Of a stretch of DNA of 64,000 nucleotides, positions 38,280 through 46,552 are shown piece by piece. The DNA is taken from NCBI RefSeq assembly GCF_900089955.1, contig NZ_FLQX01000133.1, positions 1 through 64,000 of the forward strand, in the 5' to 3' direction. This DNA is from Candidatus Accumulibacter aalborgensis (GTDB lineage Bacteria; Pseudomonadota; Gammaproteobacteria; Burkholderiales; Rhodocyclaceae). Position 1 is the first letter of the stretch; the number at the start of each line of letters is the position of its first letter. The translations under genes and the position numbers were made by a program. The notes under the pieces were generated by a model. That model saw only the letters and a list, made by a program, of their open reading frames with translations, was not told the origin of the DNA and made no database searches.

Positions 38280-38595
38280 GGTAGATCTCCTCAGTAAAGG
38301 TGGGGCACAAAGTGTGCAATGGTTAACTTACCGATCCTTGTGCGTCACGCCACTCAGACCTTTTGTTGCACTGCACCATGTGTCGAATTATAGCCCTCTT
38401 GAACTGCATGTCAAGTATTTTTTTGCTGCGACAAACAATTCATATCATGATGTTTTAACTACAATTACATTCATTACTCCTGGCTCTTTGTCGGCGAGGA
38501 GGATCTTTGTTGCTATGCCGCATCAACCAGCCGTCAAGAGGTTGGCGTTGGCGCGTTGGCGGTGGCGCTTGTCGGTCGGCGCTATGGATCACGCT
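38280..38595. other. Phasin leader and promoter region
   Basis: Between the first phasin and lptA are 316 bases with no gene. The part next to the phasin carries the promoter and a 5' leader of about 100 bases. The rest (about 38415-38595) is AT-richer and shows no feature that I can name. lptB, normally here, is absent. Confidence 0.6.
38387..38414 (-). promoter_or_regulatory. Sigma70 promoter of the phasin operon
   Basis: On the minus strand TTGACA (38414-38409) and TATAAT (38392-38387) match both consensus hexamers exactly with a 16-base spacer, a very strong promoter. Transcription should start near 38380, about 100 bases before the phasin ATG. GTGCAGTGCA (complement at about 38368-38377) lies just downstream of the start and could be a repressor operator. 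Confidence 0.8.
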
Positions 38596-39195
38596 TCAGT
38601 CGACACTCGGGTTGACGTTTGGTGCGGGTTTGAGCATCAGTGGCGTACCTTTCTGATCAGGGGGACTCTTGCTCTTGGGCTGAATGATCGCGCGCACCCG
38701 CGCTTGCGGCGCGCCAGTGGCGCTCTTGACGCCAGTACCGGTGTTGACGACGTACTTCTCGTTCAGCGCATCATAGGAAATATACGGGCCTCTGACTTCG
38801 TCGAGCCCGCTCTGGACCCAGGCACGAATGAAGAACTGGGTGGTCTCGCTGCGCGCGTCGTGCTCAATGCGCTCAGCCTCGCCTTCCATCCATTCGTCGA
38901 GTCCCTCGCGCTTCTGCCGGAAACGGGCCAGACCATTGGCACCTCCGGTCGCAACACCTTTCTGGAAGCCATCGGCATCCTGCGTGACGACCATGCGATT
39001 GGTGCGAATGACCATCGTTCCCTGGGTCAGGACCACATTGCCATCAAGAGTCTGTACCTTGCTGAGGTCGTCGATGCTCATCCGGTCGGCTTCGAGGTGA
39101 ATCGGCTTCTCGCGGTCGGCACGCTCGGCGTACGCTGGTAGCGAAAGGACTATGAGGACGCCGCACGTGCAGAGGGAGCAACAGGTATTCTTCAT
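38596..39195 (-). CDS. lptA: LPS transport periplasmic protein LptA
   Basis: LptA forms the periplasmic bridge that carries lipopolysaccharide from LptC to LptD. The 199-residue precursor has a signal peptide (MKNTCCSLCTCGVLIVLSLP, then AYA) and the OstA beta-jellyroll (IHLEADRMSIDDLSKVQTL, DGNVVLTQGTMVIRTNRMV). Its start is only a few bases after lptC. Downstream, lptB is missing at this locus: the next gene is a phasin behind its own promoter. Confidence 0.9.
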   Translation of the reverse strand: MKNTCCSLCTCGVLIVLSLPAYAERADREKPIHLEADRMSIDDLSKVQTLDGNVVLTQGTMVIRTNRMVVTQDADGFQKGVATGGANGLARFRQKREGLDEWMEGEAERIEHDARSETTQFFIRAWVQSGLDEVRGPYISYDALNEKYVVNTGTGVKSATGAPQARVRAIIQPKSKSPPDQKGTPLMLKPAPNVNPSVD

Positions 39196-39197
39196 GT

Positions 39198-39785
39198 CTA
39201 CGGTTTCTTCCTGGCCGGTTGACTTTCAATTTGTCCCATGACCTGAGATTCCAGCACGTAGGTCTGCAGCTGGTGATCAACCTTCATGCCGACTCCTCTA
39301 ACCCAGGACTTTCCCTGCGTGATGACCACCGGGCTCTTGGTGAAGGCTCTTTCCTCATCGGTGAGGACCGTAAGTTCGGCTGTCTCGAGGACCAACTCCT
39401 CGTGTTTGCCGGTCGCAGCGCGTCGCATTTCGACCCGATCCTTGAGATCCACCTGCTCGCCTTTCGAGTTCGCATGTCCTTGCTCGGCGCTGATGGTGAC
39501 CGTTGGCCGGGTCGGGAACAGGTAGACCAGCTTTGGTCTTGCCAGGTCGCTCGCATCGTCATCCGGGTAATGGCGAATCTCGTCCGCGAGCAGCGTGTAT
39601 TGGAGCTTTCCGTCCTTGTCGAGCTTGCGTACCTTGGCGTCAGTGACCACGAAGTCGGGATCATGGCGGGTCTTGCCATCGTTCGGCACGGTCGGCAACT
39701 CGGTCGCGTAGCGCAGCCAGAATGTCAGTGCGGCCAGAGCGATCAGAAGGCTCAGCGGCAGGAGCGCGGTACTCCCCCGCGTCAT
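39198..39785 (-). CDS. lptC: LPS export protein LptC
   Basis: This 195-residue bitopic inner-membrane protein has one N-terminal helix (ALLPLSLLIALAALTFWLRY). The periplasmic jellyroll domain accepts LPS from the LptFG-B transporter and passes it to LptA. Motifs include PDFVVTDAKVRKLDKDGKLQ and the later LTVLTDEERAFTKSPVVITQ. The start overlaps the kdsC stop (ATGA), and lptA follows 2 bases after the stop. Confidence 0.9.
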   Translation of the reverse strand: MTRGSTALLPLSLLIALAALTFWLRYATELPTVPNDGKTRHDPDFVVTDAKVRKLDKDGKLQYTLLADEIRHYPDDDASDLARPKLVYLFPTRPTVTISAEQGHANSKGEQVDLKDRVEMRRAATGKHEELVLETAELTVLTDEERAFTKSPVVITQGKSWVRGVGMKVDHQLQTYVLESQVMGQIESQPARKKP

Positions 39786-40336
39786 TGCCCGGCCACCGGC
39801 AGGTAAAGCGCGAGAACGGCAGCGAGTTTGCCTTGCGCATCGAGAATGAACTCACATACTTCGCGTACCGCCCCGCGGCCGCCGCCACGGACGGTCGTCA
39901 GCGCGACGTGGCATTGGACCAGCGCATGGCCATCGCCAGGCGTCGCCGAAAAACCGCACGCGCTCATCACCGGCAGATCCACTATATCGTCGCCCATGTA
40001 ACCGGCAGCGTCAGCGCTCAGTCCCAGTTCAGCGAGCAGCGAATTCATCACCCCACGCTTGTCGTCGACCGCCTGAAAGAGGTGCCGGATACCGAGGTTC
40101 TTCGCCCGCAACTCGACGCAACGTGCGCGCCGGCCGGTAATGATGGCCACCGTAATCCCTGCCTGCTGCAGCATCTTCAGACCAAGGCCGTCGAGGGTGT
40201 TGAAGGCCTTGATCTCGATTCCTTCGTCGGTGTAGAAGAGCGAGCCGTCGGTCAGCACGCCGTCGACGTCAAAAGCCATCAACTTGAGCCTGCGGGCGCG
40301 GGCCCCTGCGTCCTCGCGTTCGCGAGCCCCGGCCAT
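39782..40336 (-). CDS. kdsC: KDO-8-phosphate phosphatase
   Basis: This 184-residue HAD-family phosphatase makes KDO from KDO-8-P for lipopolysaccharide inner core. The nucleophile motif is MAFDVDGVLTDGSLFYTDEG, motif II is VAIITGRRARC and the final motif is YMGDDIVDLPVM. It overlaps kdsD upstream and lptC downstream (ATGA each), giving a coupled kdsD-kdsC-lptC-lptA operon. Confidence 0.94.
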   Translation of the reverse strand: MAGAREREDAGARARRLKLMAFDVDGVLTDGSLFYTDEGIEIKAFNTLDGLGLKMLQQAGITVAIITGRRARCVELRAKNLGIRHLFQAVDDKRGVMNSLLAELGLSADAAGYMGDDIVDLPVMSACGFSATPGDGHALVQCHVALTTVRGGGRGAVREVCEFILDAQGKLAAVLALYLPVAGQ

Positions 40337-41319
40337 CAGATGACCTTGGCTTTGAAGAGGTCGTGCATGTTGAGCGCGCCGACCAGCAGGCCGCTGTCGT
40401 CGACCACCGGCAACTGGTTGATCTGGTGCTGCTCCATCATCTCGACGGCCTCTACGGCGAGCCGGTCCGGCCCGATCGTGCGTGGCCGCTGGCCCATGAT
40501 ATCGGCCACAGACAGCGTTCTCAGGTCCAGGTCACGGGCGAAGGCGCGCCGCAGGTCACCGTCGGTGACCACGCCGATCACCCGACGCTGATCAGTCACC
40601 ACCGCGGTCATGCCGATGCCGCCGCGCGAAATCTCGAGGATGGCGTCGGCCACACGGGTCTCGGAAAGAACTTCCGGCAGCGCGCTGCCGACGCGCATCA
40701 CGTCGCGAACGTGCGTCAGCAGGCGGCGACCGAGCGAGCCGCCGGGATGCGAACGGGCAAAGTCCTCAGCGCCAAAACCGCGCGCATCGAGCAGAGCCAC
40801 CGCCAGCGCATCGCCAAGCGCCAACACCGCCGTCGTGCTGGCGGTCGGTGCGAGATTGAGCGGACAAGCCTCCTGAGCGACTGCCGCATCGAGATGAACG
40901 TCGGCTGCGAGCGCCAGCGACGACTGTCGATTGCCGGTCACGCTGATCAGTTTGGCGCCCTGGCGCTTGATGCTCGGCACAATGGTCAGCAGTTCGGCGC
41001 TCTCGCCCGAATTGGAAAGTCCAATCAGCACGTCATCGCGGGTGATCATGCCGAGGTCACCATGGCTGGCCTCGGCCGGATGAACGAAAAAGGCCGGGGT
41101 TCCGGTGCTGGCCAGCGTCGAAGCAATCTTGCGCCCGACATGCCCGGACTTGCCCATGCCGCTGACGATCACGCGGCCGCGGCAATTGAGGATCAACCCC
41201 AGCGCTTGCAGGAAGGCACCGTCGATGCGGTCGATCAAGGCCAGCACGGCATCGCCTTCGATGCGCAGCACCTGGCGGGCAAGGTCGAGCGCTTTCGCTG
41301 AGGGCTGGATTTGGCTCAT
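40336..41319 (-). CDS. kdsD: Arabinose-5-phosphate isomerase
   Basis: KdsD interconverts ribulose-5-P and arabinose-5-P, the first committed step to KDO. The 327-residue protein has an N-terminal SIS sugar-isomerase domain (VIVSGMGKSGHVGRKIAS, then STGTPAFFVHPAEASHGDLG) and two C-terminal CBS domains (about residues 210-327). It heads the KDO/LPS transport operon. The ATG at 41319 is close to the divergent-side end of the prepilin gene, so a promoter should lie in the 70-base gap. Confidence 0.94.
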   Translation of the reverse strand: MSQIQPSAKALDLARQVLRIEGDAVLALIDRIDGAFLQALGLILNCRGRVIVSGMGKSGHVGRKIASTLASTGTPAFFVHPAEASHGDLGMITRDDVLIGLSNSGESAELLTIVPSIKRQGAKLISVTGNRQSSLALAADVHLDAAVAQEACPLNLAPTASTTAVLALGDALAVALLDARGFGAEDFARSHPGGSLGRRLLTHVRDVMRVGSALPEVLSETRVADAILEISRGGIGMTAVVTDQRRVIGVVTDGDLRRAFARDLDLRTLSVADIMGQRPRTIGPDRLAVEAVEMMEQHQINQLPVVDDSGLLVGALNMHDLFKAKVI

Positions 41320-41391
41320 GAGCAGGCGGCAGTCGTCATCTGCCGAGTATAGCAGAAGCTCCTGGCACGCTCATCGCGCGCCGCGCGCGGC

Positions 41392-42078
41392 TCAGTACGA
41401 GGTACAGACGGTGTACGGGGTGCTGTCGACGATGTCCTTTGTCTCCACGGCTGCGTCGCCTCGTTTGGCATCGACTTTCGCCACCTGAACCGAGCCGCCG
41501 GCGGTGTTGCCGTCGTCCATCGTGGTATCTATCTGCTTGGCGTAGCGCCCAAGGATGCCATCGGAACAGACAAAAAACGAACCCCGCATGTCCTTGATCC
41601 ACGGCGCCGGCGTGCCACTCTCGATGCCGATGAAGCCGCTGTCGGCATTCCGTGGCCGATAGTTGAGATCGTCAAGCTTGGTCGGCCCGGTGGCCAGGTT
41701 GGCAAGGCGAACGTGTTGCCAGAATACCGATGTTTCGCTGGTCGTAACGCCCTTGCCATCAGCGCCGCCGCTGTTCCAATCGCCGTCGATGCGCCCGTTG
41801 TTCGGTGCGCAGCCGGTGCTGCCTGTGCAAACAGTAGCCACCCCGGCGCCAAAAGCCGCATCCAGTTGTGCCTGTGACTGGTCGCCCGGGAACGCTTTGA
41901 AGCGATCCTGGTAACCATAGACGAGCGTCGAGACCGTACGGAAATCGCCCACCATATTCTTTACCTTGGCGCTGTTTATCAGCTCCTGTCCCTTCAAGAC
42001 CCCGCCAAGCAACAGGCCGATGATGACGAGTACAATGGCAATCTCGACCAGGGTAAAACCGGACTGTTGATTTTTCAT
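41392..42078 (-). CDS. Type IV prepilin-like protein
   Basis: This 228-residue prepilin has the class III signal: a short leader ending QQSG, cleavage before FTLVEIAIVLVIIGLLLGG, and Glu at +5. The rest is a globular domain with Cys pairs near the C-terminus, typical of T2SS/type IV pseudopilins. I prefer the ATG at 42078, which has GGAG upstream; a GTG at 42090 adds four residues. It stands alone, apart from the pilus operon at 50-60 kb, and might supply its major pilin. It is divergent from the histidine kinase. Confidence 0.85.
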   Translation of the reverse strand: MKNQQSGFTLVEIAIVLVIIGLLLGGVLKGQELINSAKVKNMVGDFRTVSTLVYGYQDRFKAFPGDQSQAQLDAAFGAGVATVCTGSTGCAPNNGRIDGDWNSGGADGKGVTTSETSVFWQHVRLANLATGPTKLDDLNYRPRNADSGFIGIESGTPAPWIKDMRGSFFVCSDGILGRYAKQIDTTMDDGNTAGGSVQVAKVDAKRGDAAVETKDIVDSTPYTVCTSY

Positions 42079-42257
42079 TTCGTTCTCCACGCAGTGTCGA
42101 CAATCATGGCGGGTTCAAAGCACATTTCGTGCCAGCGTATTTTCGCTCTATTGGCCGCCAGCCCCTGCCGATCTGTCGATTTCTGGACACCATCGCCCAG
42201 AGTCGGGCAGGCGCCGGCGCTACGCATCGGTTTGCCGTCAACAGCCGGGTGTGGCTC

Positions 42258-43976
42258 ATGACCGTTCTCGAGCGGATGGGGAACGCCTTGCGGCAGCGCC
42301 AGCGCTGGCTGTTGATTGCCTTGCTTGCGCTGTTGCATCTGGCGCTGGTGGCCGATGGCGGGACGGCGTTCGGCTTCCTGTGCTGGCTGGTGGACGTCGG
42401 GCTGTTCATCCTCTGGCAGCCGTTCGTCTACGCCGAACGGAAGGTCGATCTCGGCGGACTGGCGGTGATTGCGCTGGTGCTGGGTTGCGGTGTCGCCTGG
42501 TACGGTTGGTGGTTGATGATCGTCTGGGTGATCCTGCTGGCCGCCCTGGTCGGCGGGCGAGTGATGTTCACCGATCATCGTCCGACGCGTATTTTCTATC
42601 TGATCGCCTTCGCCTACCTGCTGGCGGCCTTGCTTTTCTGGCTGGTACCAAAGGTGGTGCCAAATGTCAGCGGCCCTTCCCTTGAACGCGAGTTCACCTG
42701 GGGCATGCCCCTCTTCCTCCTGGCCATGACGCTGCTGCCCCTGTCGCGCGAGAGTGATCGGCCGGGCAGCACGATGGTCGATCTGTTCTACAGTCTCTTG
42801 ATCTTCCTGCTTATCGCCGTCCTGGTGCTCGGCAGTCTGGCCTTCATGCTCCTGCGCCAGTCCGTGTATCTCGAAGCCGTTCTTGACACCCTGATCTCGA
42901 TGGCCGTCCTGCTCCTGCTGATCGGCTGGGCGTGGAACACGCGCCCAGGCTTTACCGGCATTGATGTCTTCTTTTCGCGTTATCTGCTGACCATCGGCCT
43001 GCCCTTCGAGACCTGGCTGCATCGCTTGACGATCCTGGCCAGCCGCGAGGGTGACCCGGAGAAGTTCCTGTCGCAAGCCCTTGACGAAATGCTCGATCTA
43101 CCCTGGGTAGACGGCGGCACCTGGGCCGTCGGTGCGCGCCGCGGTTGCTTCGGCAGCGAGTCACGCTTCGCGCATGATTTCCCCGGACAAGCTGTATTGC
43201 TGACGCTGCATACCCGCCACAAGCTTAGCCCGGCGCTGGTCTGGCATTTCCATCTGCTGGCGCAACTGGCCAACGAGCATTACATCGCCAAGGTGCGGGC
43301 TCGCGAGTTGCAGCAGGTCAGCTACCTGCGTGCCATCCACGAAACCGGCGCTCGCCTCACGCACGACGTGAAGAACCTGCTGCAGTCACTGAACAATCTG
43401 TGTTATCTGGCGCAGACCATGAACGGCAGCGCTGACCAGCGGCTCGACGGGCTCCTGCAGCGGCAGTTGCCGCAGATCACCCAGCGCTTGCAGCAGACTC
43501 TGGCCAAGCTGCAGAAACCAGAAACCGAGGTCGGTGGCGTGCTGCCAGCCGCCATGTGGTGGACCATCCAGCAGCAGCGCTACGCCCACTCGGCAGTCAG
43601 CTTCACCCCGGTCGAGGTCCACCCCGACGCGCTGCTGCCCACGGCACTGTTCGACAGCGTCATCGACAATCTGCTGCACAACGCTTTGCTCAAAGCGCAA
43701 TCGGAAAGTGGCCTGCAGGTGCGTGCGACGCTCGCCGCAGACGCCTCACTGCTCAGCGTATGCGACACCGGCAGCATGGTCAGTGACAGCGTGTTAGCCG
43801 ACCTGCTGCGCGCACCCGTGGCGTCGGAAAGTGGTCTCGGCATCGGCCTCTATCACGCGGCACGACAAGCTGAAAGCAGTGGCTACCAATTGCGCCTGGC
43901 CAGCAATGTGCCGGGTCACGTGTGCTTCGCGTTGACCCGACACGAGTCGACCCGCGCAGCGATCGGCCAGGCCTGA
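42258..43976 (+). CDS. Orphan membrane histidine kinase
   Basis: This 572-residue protein has 7-8 hydrophobic helices in the first 230 residues and a variable middle domain (about residues 240-345). A kinase core follows: the H-box ARLTHDVKNLLQSLNNL with His369, an N-box (DSVIDNLLHNALLKA), a DTG D-box and the G-box SGLGIGLYHAARQAE. The ATP-binding domain is short. No response regulator gene is adjacent, so the partner is elsewhere. It lies immediately upstream of the PEP-CTERM/DUF4331 cluster, which starts just after its stop. The start at MTVLERMG (42258) is chosen over a longer 43-codon extension. Confidence 0.75.
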   Translation: MTVLERMGNALRQRQRWLLIALLALLHLALVADGGTAFGFLCWLVDVGLFILWQPFVYAERKVDLGGLAVIALVLGCGVAWYGWWLMIVWVILLAALVGGRVMFTDHRPTRIFYLIAFAYLLAALLFWLVPKVVPNVSGPSLEREFTWGMPLFLLAMTLLPLSRESDRPGSTMVDLFYSLLIFLLIAVLVLGSLAFMLLRQSVYLEAVLDTLISMAVLLLLIGWAWNTRPGFTGIDVFFSRYLLTIGLPFETWLHRLTILASREGDPEKFLSQALDEMLDLPWVDGGTWAVGARRGCFGSESRFAHDFPGQAVLLTLHTRHKLSPALVWHFHLLAQLANEHYIAKVRARELQQVSYLRAIHETGARLTHDVKNLLQSLNNLCYLAQTMNGSADQRLDGLLQRQLPQITQRLQQTLAKLQKPETEVGGVLPAAMWWTIQQQRYAHSAVSFTPVEVHPDALLPTALFDSVIDNLLHNALLKAQSESGLQVRATLAADASLLSVCDTGSMVSDSVLADLLRAPVASESGLGIGLYHAARQAESSGYQLRLASNVPGHVCFALTRHESTRAAIGQA

Positions 43977-43977
43977 A

Positions 43978-44170
43978 GTCGCCGCCCGCGTTCATCGCGA
44001 CGCATCCGATCGCCGCGCTGCCGCGTAGAGCTTCATAGTCACCGCTCGAGTCAACCAGCGGTGCCTTTGGTCGGCCACGACTGTGGTGGCTGCGGTATCA
44101 ATCTCTTCAAGGAGTGAATCCATGACTTCGATCTGCAAGAACGTGCAGCGCTGGGTCCCCCGCATCGCGG
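43978..44170. repeat. Leader repeat, copy A
   Basis: A segment of about 193 bases runs from just after the histidine kinase stop through the ribosome-binding site (AAGGAGTGAATCCATG) and the first 16 or so codons of the PEP-CTERM-like gene. It matches copy B at 44684-44874 at roughly 85% by eye, with one 2-base gap. Confidence 0.85.
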
Positions 44171-44742
44171 CCGCCGTCCTGGTGACGAGCAGCGTATCCG
44201 CGCTCGCTGCCAATTTTTCTTTCCGCGGCAATCTGGCGAGCGATAACGATGTGGAGTTGTTCGTCTTTTCGCTCGCGTCCGACTCCAACGTCACGCTGCG
44301 CACCTGGTCATACGCCGGCGGAACGAACGCAGCGGGCAACTCGATCGCTGCGGGCGGCTTCGATCCGGTCGTCGCGCTTTTCTCCGGTACCGGCAACGGA
44401 GCTATTCTGTTCGACGGCGACGACGACAGCGGCCCGGGCTTGGACGCGCTGCTGCAGCTGACGCCCCTGCTTGCAGGAACGTATACCGTGGCCCTATCGC
44501 AGGTAGCGAACTTTGCCAACGGCCCGACGCTTGGCGACGGATTCCTCGGCTTTGGCAACCCGGGCTTCGGCGGCCAAACTGCAGCGTGGGCACTCGACAT
44601 CCTGGGGGCCGACAGCGCCAGCGTCCCGCTCCCCGGCACACTCGCGCTATTGATGCTCGGCCTGGCTGCTGCGCGTGTCACGCGTCGCCGCGCGTGTTCA
44701 TCGATGCATCCGATCGCCACGCTGCCGCGTAGAGCCTTGTAG
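44122..44742 (+). CDS. Exported DVUA0089-like protein with PEP-CTERM-type tail
   Basis: The 206-residue protein has a signal peptide (MTSICKNVQRWVPRIAAAVL, then VTSSVSALAA). The beta-rich mature domain resembles DVUA0089 or pre-peptidase C-terminal modules (NFSFRGNLASDNDVELFVF, FDGDDDSGPG). The C-terminal VPLPGTLALLMLGLAAAR with RRR is a PEP-CTERM-like sorting signal (exosortase target). After the basic cluster there are 14-15 extra residues encoded by the start of repeat copy B. The ATG at 44122 has AAGGAG 8 bases upstream. Its first 20 residues are almost the same as those of the DUF4331 protein downstream. Confidence 0.75.
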   Translation: MTSICKNVQRWVPRIAAAVLVTSSVSALAANFSFRGNLASDNDVELFVFSLASDSNVTLRTWSYAGGTNAAGNSIAAGGFDPVVALFSGTGNGAILFDGDDDSGPGLDALLQLTPLLAGTYTVALSQVANFANGPTLGDGFLGFGNPGFGGQTAAWALDILGADSASVPLPGTLALLMLGLAAARVTRRRACSSMHPIATLPRRAL

Positions 44743-44874
44743 TCACCGTTCGAGTCATACAGCGGTGCCTTTGGGCGGCCACGAGTGGGGTGGCTGCGGT
44801 ATGAATCACCTTAAGGAGTGAATCCATGACTTCGATCCGCAAGAACGTACAGCGCTGGATCCCCAGCATCGCGG
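44684..44874. repeat. Leader repeat, copy B
   Basis: This is the second copy of the leader. It covers the last codons and stop of the PEP-CTERM-like gene, the gap with its ribosome-binding site, and the start of the DUF4331 gene. The ATGs of the two copies are 704 bases apart. Encoded N-termini differ in only a few of the first 13 residues. Confidence 0.85.
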
Positions 44875-46382
44875 TGATCGCCTTGGTCACCATGAGCATC
44901 GCTGCCCAGGCATCGAGCCACCGCGAAGCGCTGGCGGTGCTCAATGAGCCATGTGCCGACAACACCGACACCTACGCCTGGGTCGAGCCCGCGACGCACG
45001 ACAAGCTCTACCTGATCATGAACTTCAACCCGCTGCACGAGCCCGGCCAGGGCAACCAGGGTCTGCGCGCATGCAACGGCTACCGCTATCAGTTCCACAT
45101 CGGGATGGGCACCAGCATTGCCGACAAGTTCGTCTACCGCGTCGAGTTCAAGAACACCCTGAACCCCGAAGCCGCGCCCAGCCCGAGCGATCCCCTGGGC
45201 GGCGGCAACGAGCTGCTCTGGCAGTTGACCGGTGGCACCGAGACGATGAAGGTTACCCGCATCGTGCGCTCGAACCGCCCGATCCAGCTCGACGAGATCG
45301 ACCCCACACGCACGACGGTGCTCGGCGACAGTATCCCGGTCCTGCCCAACAACCATGGCCCGCAAACCGACCGCCTCGTTTACGGTCTGGGTGCCTTCCA
45401 TGGCTACGACTCGGGCGACCCATCCAGCCGCGAAGTCGGGCTATACGACCAGAACTTCGTCGATACCTTCATCCGCACTTTGAGCAACGGCGGGCGCGTC
45501 ATTGCCGGGCAGTTCGACGATCCCTACCAGCTCGACGAGAAGGGGATTTTCGACCTGGTCAACCTGAACCGCGATGACCTGGGAGGCATTCCCGGCGCGC
45601 GCCGCCCACCGGGCAAGGACGTGTTCACTGGATTCAACGTCTTCTCGATCGCGATCGAGATACCCATTAGCGAGATCTTTCCGGACGGCATTCCACATAA
45701 CGGCACTTCGACTGCCAACACCACCGACAGCCTGCTGCGCGTACATTCGACGATCAACCGCCAGCGCGTGCAGTCGGTCGACGTGAACAACGTGATCACC
45801 GGCTACAAAGGATCAGGCGACTGGGTCCAGGTCGGCCGCAACGCGCTGCCGCTGTTCAATGCCGGGCTCGTCGGCACCCAGCGTCAGACGCTGTACTTGC
45901 GCTCCAGCCCTGACCGCGACGTCACCAACTTCGGCGCCGACATCCTTTACCCGGTGCTGGTTCGTGACGCCGAGGCGCTGGGCATTTACCGTGCACTGGG
46001 CGTCCCGCCGGCCACGGTCAGCGTGCTCAAGGGCCCACGCCTTGACATCATCACCGCGATCAACCTCGGCCGGCCCATTCCGGTCGCCGACGGATCCACC
46101 GGCGACGTGCTCACGCTCGACGCGGCGATTGACTCGCGCTTCCCGAACGGGCGTCGCCTGGGCGGCGGCACGGCCCCGAACCGCAACCAGGTGAACGTCA
46201 ACAGCGTGCTGATCAGCCTGATCGTCGCGGGTAATCCGGCTGCCGGCCTCGCCAAGGGTGTCGAGGTCAACGACAAGGACTATCTCGACAGGTTTCCGTT
46301 CCTGGCTCCTGCCCACCAGGGTCTGCTTCAGGGGCACGGCGGAATCAATGTTCCGACCGAACCAGACATACCTGCTCCTTAA
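44826..46382 (+). CDS. DUF4331 family exported protein
   Basis: This 518-residue protein is exported by a signal peptide (MTSIRKNVQRWIPSIAVIAL, cleavage near AQA-S). The mature start SSHREALAVLNEPCADNTDT is the hallmark of the DUF4331 family, and further motifs include AWVEPATHDKLYLIMNFNPL and a C-terminal HQGLLQGHGG. The function is unknown. DUF4331 proteins are commonly found beside TPR proteins and HupE/UreJ-like membrane proteins, as here. Length is usual for the family. The ATG at 44826 has a clear AAGGAG site. Confidence 0.88.
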   Translation: MTSIRKNVQRWIPSIAVIALVTMSIAAQASSHREALAVLNEPCADNTDTYAWVEPATHDKLYLIMNFNPLHEPGQGNQGLRACNGYRYQFHIGMGTSIADKFVYRVEFKNTLNPEAAPSPSDPLGGGNELLWQLTGGTETMKVTRIVRSNRPIQLDEIDPTRTTVLGDSIPVLPNNHGPQTDRLVYGLGAFHGYDSGDPSSREVGLYDQNFVDTFIRTLSNGGRVIAGQFDDPYQLDEKGIFDLVNLNRDDLGGIPGARRPPGKDVFTGFNVFSIAIEIPISEIFPDGIPHNGTSTANTTDSLLRVHSTINRQRVQSVDVNNVITGYKGSGDWVQVGRNALPLFNAGLVGTQRQTLYLRSSPDRDVTNFGADILYPVLVRDAEALGIYRALGVPPATVSVLKGPRLDIITAINLGRPIPVADGSTGDVLTLDAAIDSRFPNGRRLGGGTAPNRNQVNVNSVLISLIVAGNPAAGLAKGVEVNDKDYLDRFPFLAPAHQGLLQGHGGINVPTEPDIPAP

Positions 46383-46552
46383 CGTTCGACTGAGCAAAGC
46401 GGAATGGTTGCCGTCAGCGGGAGCCGTTCCGCGTTTCTTGTGCACGGTCGCCTGGGAAAACGGGAAGCTGACCCCACCGCCTGGGCACGTTCCGGGCACG
46501 CGACGCGCCCAGGTGGATGTTGAAACATGATCATTTTCGGGGAGTAGCGTCG

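Noticed and set aside
42075-43076. Minus-strand frame of 333 codons opposite the histidine kinase
   Set aside because: Gln/Arg/Glu-rich shadow of a membrane protein; the kinase frame has H-, N- and G-boxes.
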